Assembly: GCA_018819175.1 (NCBI GenBank)
Contig: JAHJQQ010000023.1
Location: 154,791-218,790, forward strand
Direction of reading: 5' to 3'
Length of the DNA: 64,000 bases
Source of the DNA: Gammaproteobacteria bacterium
GTDB taxonomy: Bacteria; Pseudomonadota; Gammaproteobacteria; Thiohalobacterales; Thiohalobacteraceae
Below the pieces are notes generated by a model that was given only the letters and a program-made list of their open reading frames with translations, searched no databases and was not told the origin of the DNA. Numbering within the stretch: position 1 is the first letter of the stretch; each line of letters begins with the position of its first letter. The translations under genes were made by a program, and so were the position numbers. This document shows, piece by piece, positions 1-7,470 of the stretch.

Positions 1-114
1 CGCCGGGAACGTCATATCACACCAGACCTGTTGCCCGAAGCACTGATTACACCGAATGCGCTGGATGAAATATTGAACCGCTTGCAGCAGGGGTGGATGT
101 ATATCAGTGTCTGA
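1..114 (+). CDS. 3' end of an unidentified protein (partial)
   Basis: An open frame enters from the left edge and stops with TGA at 112-114, giving the last 37 residues, which end in WMYISV. No motif is recognisable and the family cannot be named. A strong rho-independent hairpin follows about 50 bases later, which fits a real gene end. The gene is convergent with groEL. Confidence 0.5.
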   Translation, partial: RRERHITPDLLPEALITPNALDEILNRLQQGWMYISV

Positions 115-150
115 TCACACTTGAGATACAAGGTGCAAGAGACAAGATTC

Positions 151-190
151 AAGTAAAAAAAGAAACCCCGCCATAGCGGGGTTTCTTTTT
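151..190 (+). terminator. Rho-independent terminator after the partial gene
   Basis: A 10-bp perfect stem (GAAACCCCGC paired with GCGGGGTTTC, 162-185) has a 4-base CATA loop. It is flanked by an A-run on the left and a T-run on the right, so it can work in both directions. It sits between two convergent transcription units. Confidence 0.85.
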
Positions 191-216
191 GCCGTTCACT
201 TGCCTCATGTATCACT

Positions 217-256
217 AAAAAGAAAAGCCCCGGTATAAAACCGGGGCTTCTTTTTC
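217..256 (-). terminator. Rho-independent terminator of groESL
   Basis: A GC-rich stem (AAGCCCCGG paired with CCGGGGCTT) has T-runs on both outer sides, about 30 bases past the groEL stop codon on the minus strand. It is a second, separate hairpin from the one at 151-190, so each convergent unit has its own terminator. Confidence 0.85.
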
Positions 257-287
257 TAACGTAAGAACGAACGCTAAGCGGACAGCC

Positions 288-1931
288 TTACATCATTCCC
301 ATCCCACCCATGCCGCCCATGTCACCCATGTCCGGGGCGCCGCCCTTATCTTCCTTCGGCGTCTCGGCCACCATGCACTCGGTGGTGATCATCAGGCCGG
401 CGATCGATGCGGCATTCTGCAGTGCGGTACGACTGACCTTAGTCGGGTCCAGAATACCCATCTTCACCATGTCGCCGTATTCGCCGGTCGCGGCGTTGTA
501 GCCGTAGTTGTCCTTGCCTTCTTCGACTTTGGACATCACCACGGAGGCCTCTTCACCGGCATTGCCGACGATCTGACGCAGCGGCTCTTCCATGGCGCGA
601 CGCGCGATGTCGATGCCGACGTCTTGATCGTGGTTGTCGCCCTTGAGCTTGGCGATACCGGCACGGGCACGGATCAGCGCCACACCGCCGCCAGGCACCA
701 CGCCTTCTTCCACCGCAGCACGCGTAGCGTGCAGGGCGTCTTCAACGCGCGCCTTCTTCTCTTTCATTTCCATTTCGGTGGCGGCACCGACCTTGATCAC
801 GGCCACACCGCCGGCGAGCTTGGCAACACGCTCCTGCAGCTTCTCTTTGTCGTAATCGGAACTGGCGTCTTCGATCTGAGTACGGATCTGTTTCACGCGG
901 CTTTCGATGTCAGCCTTCTTGCCAGCACCATCAATGAGAGTGGTGTTTTCCTTGGTGACCTGGATCTTCTTGGCGGTACCCAGATCGTCCAGCGTGGCCT
1001 TGTCCAGGGACATGCCGACTTCTTCGGAAATCACCTGACCACCGGTCAGCACCGCGATGTCCTGCAGCATGGCCTTGCGACGATCACCGAAGCCGGGGGC
1101 CTTGACGGCGCAGACTTTGACGATGCCACGGATAGTGTTGACCACCAAGGTGGCCAGTGCTTCGCCTTCGACGTCTTCGGCGATGATCAGTAGCGGACGA
1201 CCGGCCTTGGCGACACCTTCCAGCACCGGCAGCAATTCACGGATGTTGGAGATCTTCTTGTCGTAAATCAGGATGAACGGGCTTTCCAGCTCGGTGGACA
1301 TGCTCTGCTGGTTATTGACGAAATACGGCGACAGATAGCCGCGATCGAACTGCATACCTTCGACGACATCCAGCTGGTTTTCCAGACCGGAACCTTCTTC
1401 AACGGTGATGACGCCTTCCTTGCCGACTTTACCCATCGCCTCGGCGATGATGTTGCCGATGTTCTCGTCCGAGTTGGCGGAGATGGTGCCGACCTGGGCA
1501 ATCGCCTTGTTATCCGAGCAGGGCTTGGACAGTTTCTTCAACTCGGCGACGGCGGCAATCACGGCCTTGTCGATGCCGCGCTTGAGGTCCATCGGGTTCA
1601 TACCGGCGGCAACGGCCTTCATGCCTTCGCGCAGAATGGATTGGGCCAACACGGTGGCCGTGGTGGTACCGTCACCGGCGATATCGGACGTCTGCGAGGC
1701 GACTTCCTTCACCATCTGGGCGCCCATGTTCTCGAACTTGTCTTTCAGCTCGATCTCTTTGGCGACGGACACGCCGTCCTTGGTAATGGTGGGGGCACCG
1801 AAGGCCTTCTCCAGCACCACGTTACGACCCTTCGGGCCCAGCGTCACTTTGACTGCATTGGCCAGAATGTTTACGCCCTTGACCATGCGGCTGCGCGCAT
1901 CATCACTGAATTTAACTTCTTTCGCTGACAT
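288..1931 (-). CDS. groL: Chaperonin GroEL (Hsp60)
   Basis: This is the 547-residue 60-kDa chaperonin subunit, which forms the double-ring cytoplasmic folding chamber with GroES and uses ATP. The ATP-binding signatures near the start (LGPKGRNVVLEKAFGAP; GDGTTTATVLAQ) and the Gly-Gly-Met-rich tail (GGMGGMGMM) are plain, and the length is normal. The start ATG has a good ribosome site (AGAGGAA, about 8 bases upstream). It is the second gene of a groES-groEL operon with a 43-base gap, controlled by the promoter and CIRCE operator upstream of groES. Nothing unusual was seen in the protein. Confidence 0.98.
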   Translation of the reverse strand: MSAKEVKFSDDARSRMVKGVNILANAVKVTLGPKGRNVVLEKAFGAPTITKDGVSVAKEIELKDKFENMGAQMVKEVASQTSDIAGDGTTTATVLAQSILREGMKAVAAGMNPMDLKRGIDKAVIAAVAELKKLSKPCSDNKAIAQVGTISANSDENIGNIIAEAMGKVGKEGVITVEEGSGLENQLDVVEGMQFDRGYLSPYFVNNQQSMSTELESPFILIYDKKISNIRELLPVLEGVAKAGRPLLIIAEDVEGEALATLVVNTIRGIVKVCAVKAPGFGDRRKAMLQDIAVLTGGQVISEEVGMSLDKATLDDLGTAKKIQVTKENTTLIDGAGKKADIESRVKQIRTQIEDASSDYDKEKLQERVAKLAGGVAVIKVGAATEMEMKEKKARVEDALHATRAAVEEGVVPGGGVALIRARAGIAKLKGDNHDQDVGIDIARRAMEEPLRQIVGNAGEEASVVMSKVEEGKDNYGYNAATGEYGDMVKMGILDPTKVSRTALQNAASIAGLMITTECMVAETPKEDKGGAPDMGDMGGMGGMGMM

Positions 1932-1974
1932 GTTTTGAATTCCTCTTGAATACGTTGTGCGGGCTATGGATTGC

Positions 1975-2265
1975 TTAGCCTTCGATGACCGCCATGATGT
2001 CTTCTTCGCGCATCACCAGCATGCCTTCGCCGAGTTCCTTGACCTCTTGTCCGGAATATTTTCCGAACAGGACCTTATCACCGACTTTGACATCGAGGGC
2101 GCGGACGGTGCCGTTCTCCAGGACCTTGCCTTTGCCGGCGGCAATGATTTCACCGCGAACCGGTTTTTCAGTAGCTGCATCCGGAATCACGATCCCACCG
2201 GGGGATTTACGCTCTTCCTCCATGCGCTTGACGACTACGCGATCATGCAACGGACGAATTTTCAT
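1975..2265 (-). CDS. groS: Co-chaperonin GroES (Hsp10)
   Basis: This 96-residue co-chaperonin caps the GroEL ring. It opens with MKIRPLHDRVVVKR and contains the mobile-loop segment KSPGGIVIPDAA, both typical of the family. AAGGAG lies about 9 bases before the ATG. It is the first gene of the heat-shock operon and is preceded by a sigma-70-type promoter overlapped by a CIRCE operator, so HrcA repression is expected. Confidence 0.98.
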   Translation of the reverse strand: MKIRPLHDRVVVKRMEEERKSPGGIVIPDAATEKPVRGEIIAAGKGKVLENGTVRALDVKVGDKVLFGKYSGQEVKELGEGMLVMREEDIMAVIEG

Positions 2266-2329
2266 CGAGTCTTTCTCCTTAAAACACCTAAACTTGGGTC
2301 AGTTTTGACCATGATTGACCGAGTCGCTG

Positions 2330-2356
2330 TTAGCACTCGACTGCAGTGAGTGCCAA
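2330..2356 (-). promoter_or_regulatory. CIRCE operator (HrcA binding site)
   Basis: On the minus strand the inverted repeat reads TTGGCACTC, nine bases, GAGTGCTAA. It has a single mismatch to the consensus TTAGCACTC-N9-GAGTGCTAA. It begins at the last base of the predicted -10 box and lies 65 bases before the groES start, the classical place for the HrcA operator. HrcA itself is not in this window. Confidence 0.92.
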
Positions 2357-2383
2357 TGATAGCGGCGAAGTCGGGAGAGTCAA
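2356..2383 (-). promoter_or_regulatory. Vegetative promoter of groESL
   Basis: On the minus strand TTGACT (-35) and TATCAT (-10) are separated by 16 bases, and the -10 box runs directly into the CIRCE repeat. This places the operator over the transcription start, so repression by HrcA would block initiation. No clear sigma-32 heat-shock promoter was recognised. Confidence 0.7.
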
Positions 2384-2393
2384 GGGGCAGGCC

Positions 2394-2442
2394 AAAAGCC
2401 AAGAGCCAAGAGCCAAGAGCCAAGAGCCAAGAGCCAAGAGCC
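2394..2442. repeat. Heptanucleotide tandem repeat (AAGAGCC)
   Basis: Six perfect copies and one imperfect copy of AAGAGCC lie head to tail, ending 11 bases upstream of the groES -35 box. They fall between the fxsA stop and the groES promoter. A frame through them on the minus strand encodes a repetitive LGSWLLA peptide, but that looks like a by-product of the repeat. Copy number could vary by slippage. Confidence 0.9.
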
Positions 2443-2490
2443 AAAGCATTGCCGCCGCTCCTTGACTGTCAACTCCCTGAATCCTATCCC

Positions 2491-2937
2491 TCAATCTTCT
2501 CGTTTGAACTCCCCGTCCAGTGTCACGGGACCTTCGCCAGGCGGCGGAGCACCCTCTTTACCCGCCCGCTGCTGGGACAGCAGATAACGGTCGAGCAGGC
2601 TGCGTACCAGCCAGCGTCGTACTACGGGGATCATGCACAGGAAACCCAGCGCATCGGTGAAGAACCCCGGGGTCAGGAGCAAGGCGCCGCCCAAGGTCAG
2701 AAGCATGGCTTCCAGGAGTTCCATGGCCGGGATCTGGCCACGGGCCATGCTGGCCTGGACGCGCTGCAGGGTGGCAAACCCCTGCTGGCGCAGCAGTAAT
2801 GCCCCGAGCACGGCCGTGAATACCACCATGAAAACGGTCGGCAGGGTACCGATCCAGCTCCCGACCTTGATCAATAGATAGATCTCGATGATGGGTACGC
2901 TGAAAAAGATAACCATTAATAACGGCAGCGGGCGCAT
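2491..2937 (-). CDS. fxsA: FxsA family cytoplasmic membrane protein
   Basis: A small inner-membrane protein of about 148 residues matching the FxsA family, known in E. coli for relieving F-plasmid exclusion of phage T7. The N-terminal half has hydrophobic segments (FSVPIIEIYLLIKVG; TVFMVVFTAVLGALLL). The GGALLLTPGFFTDALGF segment in the middle is the family hallmark, and the tail is charged. I chose the ATG at 2937; a TTG at 2973 would add 12 residues that do not resemble family N-termini. It lies upstream of groES on the same strand and is divergent from cutA. Confidence 0.9.
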   Translation of the reverse strand: MRPLPLLMVIFFSVPIIEIYLLIKVGSWIGTLPTVFMVVFTAVLGALLLRQQGFATLQRVQASMARGQIPAMELLEAMLLTLGGALLLTPGFFTDALGFLCMIPVVRRWLVRSLLDRYLLSQQRAGKEGAPPPGEGPVTLDGEFKRED

Positions 2938-3031
2938 AGCCGCACCATACCGGAACCGCGGCGTACGGAACAAGATCCGGTTGTAGCTATAGGCGCGATG
3001 AGATTAGGGATTAAAGCAATAACCAAAAAAA

Positions 3032-3174
3032 TCATTTCAGCCACGGAAACACACGGAAGACACTGAAACACAGCGTATTCCCGGAACGACTATTCACAAC
3101 TTTGCGGGTGATGGTCGTGCCGGCGTGAAACTTAGGATCTTGTCCGTGTGATTCCGTGGCAAATGCGGTTTATA
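3032..3174. repeat. Dispersed CACGGAA palindromic element, copy 1
   Basis: One end reads TCATTTCAGCCACGGAA and the other TTCCGTGGCAAATGCGG. The termini are inverted repeats of each other around GCCACGGAA/TTCCGTGGC. The same element lies in the opposite orientation at 15168-15318, and a partly truncated copy is at 63561-63709. This copy fills the fxsA-cutA divergent spacer, so it may carry or affect promoters of both. Confidence 0.8.
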
Positions 3175-3249
3175 GGAATAAGTCGCGAATACTGCGCGTC
3201 TGCACAAACAGCCCTTTTCCCTGCCCACGCCATCCGCTATCGTCGCGTC

Positions 3250-3579
3250 ATGACTGAGGAACACTGCATCGTGTTGTGTACGGTACCGGATTCCGCGACG
3301 GGTGAGCAGTTGGCCCAGAGCGTGGTCGAGGCACGCTTGGCCGCGTGCGTGAATCTGCTACCGGCGGTCACATCCATCTATCGTTGGCAGGGTAATATCC
3401 AAAAGGATGCGGAATGCCTGCTGATTATTAAAACCCGGCGTGATCGCTTCGCGTCCTTGCGCGACATGCTGCGCGAACAACACCCTTATGAACTTCCCGA
3501 AATCATCGCAGTCCCACTGATTGATGGCCTGCCCGCTTATCTCAGCTGGATTGACCAAAACCTGGAACCCTCCCCATGA
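3250..3579 (+). CDS. cutA: Divalent-cation tolerance protein CutA
   Basis: A 109-residue protein of the trimeric CutA1 family, implicated in copper and divalent-metal tolerance. The family pattern is clear: LCTVPD near the start, LAACVNLLPAVTSIYRWQG in the middle and HPYELPEIIAVPL near the end. I chose ATG 3250; the frame is open further upstream only through the palindromic repeat region. Its stop overlaps the dsbD start by 4 bases (ATGA), so the pair is translationally coupled, an arrangement common in Gammaproteobacteria. Confidence 0.95.
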   Translation: MTEEHCIVLCTVPDSATGEQLAQSVVEARLAACVNLLPAVTSIYRWQGNIQKDAECLLIIKTRRDRFASLRDMLREQHPYELPEIIAVPLIDGLPAYLSWIDQNLEPSP

Positions 3580-5897
3580 CCCGAATTTCCCATCGTTGGT
3601 TCGCTTACGTTCTGGCCATGCTGTGGCTGGCCTTGCCAAACCTGGGCAGTGCGCTGTGGCAGGAAGACGAACTCCTGGAACCGAATGCCGCCTTCGCATT
3701 TTCAGCGGCGACTGAGGCATCGGGCAATCTCCGTGTGCAGTGGAAAGTGGCCGAGGGTTACTACCTGTACCGCAGTCGCATCCAACTGCGCAGCGACACA
3801 CCCGGTGTTGAATTGGGCGAGCCACAGTTTCCGGCCGGGAAGATCAAGGATGATGAGTTCTTCGGCAAGGTTGAAATCTATCGCGGCCCGGTCGATATCA
3901 CCGTACCCGTCACCCGCAGCGCCGACGCACCCGCCACGTTTAAATTGATTGCTGTCTCGCAAGGCTGCGCCGATCAGGGCGTCTGTTACCCACCGCATAC
4001 GCAAACGGCTGAACTTAGCTTGGCCAGTGCAACGCCGGTTGCTGCCGCCACTGCAACCAGCAGCCCGCTCGACAAACTCGCCAAACTGAGCCAGGAACTG
4101 GGCTTCGACAATAACGACAATGAGTTCCTCGATCCGGATATCGCCTTCCGGCCCGTCATCACCGCATCCGCGGATGGTGCAGAACTACTCGTACGCTGGG
4201 ACATTGAAGACGGCTATTACCTGTATCGCGATAAATTCCGTATTGCCCTGGAGTCGAGCGAAGGCGTCACGCTACAGGATGCGCAGTTCCCCGCCGGCGA
4301 ATTCAAGGACGATGAAACCTTCGGTCGCGTCGAGGTGTACCACCATCTGGTGGAGGCGCGAGTGCCACTGAGCCGCAGCCAGACTGATGCTACATCGCTG
4401 CGCATCAAACTCAGTTACCAGGGCTGCGCCGAGGCCGGCATCTGCTATCCGCCGCAGAACAAAATACTGGATGTGGATGTACCGGCCGGGACTGGCGCGA
4501 TTGCAACAACTGCCGGTATCACTCCACCTGCAACGTCAGCCCCTGCACAGACGCAAACCCTGAGCGATAACGCGCCAGTGACCGAACAGGATCGCATTGC
4601 GCGCATTCTCACCGATAAGCCGCTTTGGCTGAGCATGCTGTTGTTCTTCGGACTAGGCATTGGTCTATCGGTTACGCCCTGCGTATTCCCCATGATTCCG
4701 ATCCTGTCCAGCATCATTGTCGGCCAGGGTGAGGGCCTCACCACGCGTCGCGCTTTCATGCTGTCACTCGTCTATGTCCTGGCGATGGCTTTGACCTATA
4801 CCGTTGCGGGCGTTATCGCGGCGTTGTTCGGCGAAAATCTGCAGGCCGCGTTTCAGAACCCCTGGATACTGAGCAGCTTCGCTGCCGTGTTCGTGCTGTT
4901 GGCGCTGTCAATGTTCGGCTTCTACGATCTGCAAATGCCGGCCGCATTGCAGAGCCGACTGAGTGCCCTGAGCAATCGCCAGCAGGGTGGCACGCTTGTC
5001 GGCGTTGCCGTCATGGGCTTTCTGTCTGCATTGATTGTTGGGCCCTGTGTTGCGGCCCCACTCGCTGCCGCGCTATTGGTTATCGGGCAAACCGGTGACA
5101 CCGTGTTGGGCGGCTCCGCGCTGTTTGCCCTGAGCATGGGCATGGGCACGCCCCTGCTGGCCATTGGTACTGGCGCAGGCAAACTGTTACCTCGGGCAGG
5201 CGGCTGGATGAATGCCGTCAAAGCCGTGTTCGGCGTGTTGCTGCTGGCCGTCGCCATCTGGATGCTGGAACGCATTCTGCCTGCGGCGGTGTCCATGACC
5301 CTGTGGGCGGCATTATTAATCACCAGCGCGGTCTACATGGGCGCATTGGAGAAACTCGATGTGGACGCGACCGGCTGGCACAAACTCTGGAAAGGTGTCG
5401 GGCTGATTCTGCTGGTACAAGGTGTCCTGGTTTTAGCAGGTGTTGCAGCCGGCAGTAATGACGTACTGCAACCGCTGCGTGGCGCCGCACTAACCGGCAA
5501 CGCATCCACAACACAGGCGGCAACGTCATTGGATTTTCAACGCATCAAATCTGTTGATGATCTCAATCAGGCAATCACCCAGGCCAACCGCCAAGGCAAG
5601 ACCGTCATGTTGGACTTCTACGCAGACTGGTGCACCGAATGCCATCGTATGGAAAAAAACACCTTCCGTAACGCTGACGTACTGAATGCACTCGGTAATG
5701 CCGTTGCACTACAGGCCGATGTCACCGCCAACGACGACACCGACAAGGCCCTACTTCAGCATTTTAAATTGATAGGCCCGCCGGCCATTCTGTTCTTCGA
5801 CAACAACGGCCAGGAGTTGGGGCGGCATCGGGTAGTAGGTTACATGGACCCGGAAACATTCTCAGCGCACGTACAGCGCGCATATGGCGAGAAATAA
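3576..5897 (+). CDS. dsbD: Thiol:disulfide interchange protein DsbD with two N-terminal domains
   Basis: This inner-membrane protein passes electrons from cytoplasmic thioredoxin to periplasmic thiol proteins. It has 773 residues against about 565 in E. coli. A signal peptide (1-25) is followed by two periplasmic DsbD-alpha domains (about 35-150 and 185-302), each with its own cysteine pair (C131/C137 in QGCADQGVCYPP; C284/C290 in QGCAEAGICYPP). The membrane domain (about 350-620) carries C369 in TPCVFP and C491 in GPCVAAP. The C-terminal thioredoxin domain has WCTEC (C686/C689). The extra alpha domain explains the added length. It is coupled to cutA. Confidence 0.96.
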   Translation: MTRISHRWFAYVLAMLWLALPNLGSALWQEDELLEPNAAFAFSAATEASGNLRVQWKVAEGYYLYRSRIQLRSDTPGVELGEPQFPAGKIKDDEFFGKVEIYRGPVDITVPVTRSADAPATFKLIAVSQGCADQGVCYPPHTQTAELSLASATPVAAATATSSPLDKLAKLSQELGFDNNDNEFLDPDIAFRPVITASADGAELLVRWDIEDGYYLYRDKFRIALESSEGVTLQDAQFPAGEFKDDETFGRVEVYHHLVEARVPLSRSQTDATSLRIKLSYQGCAEAGICYPPQNKILDVDVPAGTGAIATTAGITPPATSAPAQTQTLSDNAPVTEQDRIARILTDKPLWLSMLLFFGLGIGLSVTPCVFPMIPILSSIIVGQGEGLTTRRAFMLSLVYVLAMALTYTVAGVIAALFGENLQAAFQNPWILSSFAAVFVLLALSMFGFYDLQMPAALQSRLSALSNRQQGGTLVGVAVMGFLSALIVGPCVAAPLAAALLVIGQTGDTVLGGSALFALSMGMGTPLLAIGTGAGKLLPRAGGWMNAVKAVFGVLLLAVAIWMLERILPAAVSMTLWAALLITSAVYMGALEKLDVDATGWHKLWKGVGLILLVQGVLVLAGVAAGSNDVLQPLRGAALTGNASTTQAATSLDFQRIKSVDDLNQAITQANRQGKTVMLDFYADWCTECHRMEKNTFRNADVLNALGNAVALQADVTANDDTDKALLQHFKLIGPPAILFFDNNGQELGRHRVVGYMDPETFSAHVQRAYGEK

Positions 5898-5970
5898 TTT
5901 TGTGTCGGTAGTATTGGAACGAGCAACGTAAGAATTTTGCTATGGTGGGCAAGGCATAACACTAAAACCC

Positions 5971-6049
5971 TTCAACACAAAGGCGCCGAAGGCGCGCAAA
6001 GTAATTTTTATGTATTACCTTTGCGCGCCTTCGGCGCCTTTGTGTTGAA
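5971..6049. repeat. Long inverted repeat between dsbD and prsR
   Basis: A left arm at 5971-6005 and right arm at 6014-6049 are perfect complements for 31 bases (CACAAAGGCGCCGAAGGCGC core), then for 4 more after a one-base bulge. The loop is 8 bases. It lies between the convergent ends of dsbD and prsR, so it could act as a two-way transcription stop, although no long T-run follows. The same core may belong to a dispersed family, but no second copy was seen here. Confidence 0.8.
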
Positions 6050-6111
6050 AGCGGTTTATATAATAGGGATCAATGGTGCGGTTCGCGATGCTTACCGCAC
6101 CCTACATCAGA

Positions 6112-7470
6112 TTAAGTCTTGAAGTTGTATTTGCGGATCAGGTCGTACATGGTCGGGCGACTGACACCAAGCAGCTCCGCCGCCTGAGAGATCTTGCCGC
6201 CGACATGGCTGAGCGCGCGCAGAATCGCCTGACGTTCGGCCTGCTCACGGATTTCGCGGAGATCGAAACTCTGCGGCTGTGACGATGATTCACCACCCAA
6301 CTCCAAATCCTTCGCTGTGATCTGCTTCTGGTCGGCCATAATCACGGCACGCTTAACCCGGTTTTCCAATTCACGTACATTGCCTGGCCAGTGATAGCTT
6401 TCCAGGGCCGCCAAGGCATCCTTACCGAAGCGATGCATTGTCGTGCCATGCTGGCGGCTATAGCGTTCCAAAAACGCACGCGCCAGCAACAGCACATCGC
6501 CGACCCGTTCGCGCAGCGGTGGGATACGCACGGAGATTTCACTCAGTCGGTAAAATAAATCTTCGCGGAACTTGGTTTCGCTGATCAGCAGTTGAAGATC
6601 TTTGTGGGTCGCACAGACAACGCGGACATCCACCGGAATTTCCTTGCGCCCACCCACGCGTTCGATCACGCGTTCCTGCAGGAAACGCAACAGCTTGGCC
6701 TGGAGCGGAAATGGCAGGTCGCCGATCTCATCCAGAAACAGCGTACCGCCATTGGCCGATTCGATCTTGCCGAGGGTCTGCTTGAAGGCGCCGGTGAAGG
6801 CCCCTTTCTCGTAGCCAAACAACTCGCTTTCCAACAGGGTCTCGGGAATAGCCGCACAGTTGATGGCCACCACCGGCCCATCGGAACGCCGGCTCAGTCC
6901 ATGTATCGAGCGAGCCATGAGCTCCTTGCCGGTACCGCTCTCGCCGAGCACCAGTACCGTTGCGTCGGAAGGTGCGACTTTCTCGATGGTACGACAAAGC
7001 TCGAGCATTTCCGGACTGCCGGTCAGCACACCTTCCAACGGCGAATCCGGCTGCTGAGTATGCAAACGACGATTTTCGTTTTCCAGTTCGTGGAGTCGGT
7101 AGGCCCGGTTGACGACGAAACCGAGCAGCTCCGAATCGATCGGTTTGTGGAAAAAATCATAGGCACCCAGCGCCACGGCTCGCAGGGCATTCTCACGTTC
7201 GTTGTTGCCGGTTACGACAATAATTTTGGTGAGCGGATAATCGGCCAGCACCTGCTCCAACGTAGCGAAGCCCTCGCTGGTGCCGCTCGCATCGGGCGGC
7301 AACCCAAGGTCCAGCGTCATGACCGGAAAGGAATATTTCTTAAGTTCTGCTAAGGCTGTTTCGCGATCACCCGCGACGATGACTTCATAACCCTCGAAAC
7401 ACCAACGCAATTGCGCCTGCAATCCCGGATCATCTTCAACGACCAGCAATTTCCTTGACTCGTCCGTCAT
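6112..7470 (-). CDS. prsR: PEP-CTERM system sigma-54 response regulator PrsR
   Basis: A 452-residue NtrC-type regulator. A receiver domain (about 6-125, phospho-acceptor Asp54 in TLDLGLPP, Lys in FHKPID) is followed by a sigma-54 AAA+ domain with Walker A GESGTGKE, the GAFTGA loop and Walker B LFLDEIGDL. It ends in a Fis-type helix-turn-helix (QAAELLGVSRPTMYDLI). Overall it matches the regulator paired with PrsK in exosortase loci. It overlaps the 3' end of prsK by 35 bases, so the two are coupled. ATG 7470 gives the usual N-terminus; ATG 7482 and TTG 7491 are also possible. It likely activates RpoN-dependent promoters of sorting-signal or polysaccharide genes. Confidence 0.93.
   Translation of the reverse strand: MTDESRKLLVVEDDPGLQAQLRWCFEGYEVIVAGDRETALAELKKYSFPVMTLDLGLPPDASGTSEGFATLEQVLADYPLTKIIVVTGNNERENALRAVALGAYDFFHKPIDSELLGFVVNRAYRLHELENENRRLHTQQPDSPLEGVLTGSPEMLELCRTIEKVAPSDATVLVLGESGTGKELMARSIHGLSRRSDGPVVAINCAAIPETLLESELFGYEKGAFTGAFKQTLGKIESANGGTLFLDEIGDLPFPLQAKLLRFLQERVIERVGGRKEIPVDVRVVCATHKDLQLLISETKFREDLFYRLSEISVRIPPLRERVGDVLLLARAFLERYSRQHGTTMHRFGKDALAALESYHWPGNVRELENRVKRAVIMADQKQITAKDLELGGESSSQPQSFDLREIREQAERQAILRALSHVGGKISQAAELLGVSRPTMYDLIRKYNFKT

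Noticed and set aside
624..1938. Long open frames on the plus strand opposite groEL (624-1193 and 1405-1938)
   Set aside because: They are antisense to a highly conserved gene with strong third-codon bias, have no ribosome site and no recognisable domain.
2262..2444. Frame on the minus strand encoding a LGSWLLA repeat peptide
   Set aside because: It arises from the AAGAGCC heptamer array and overlaps the groES promoter and CIRCE; no start signal.
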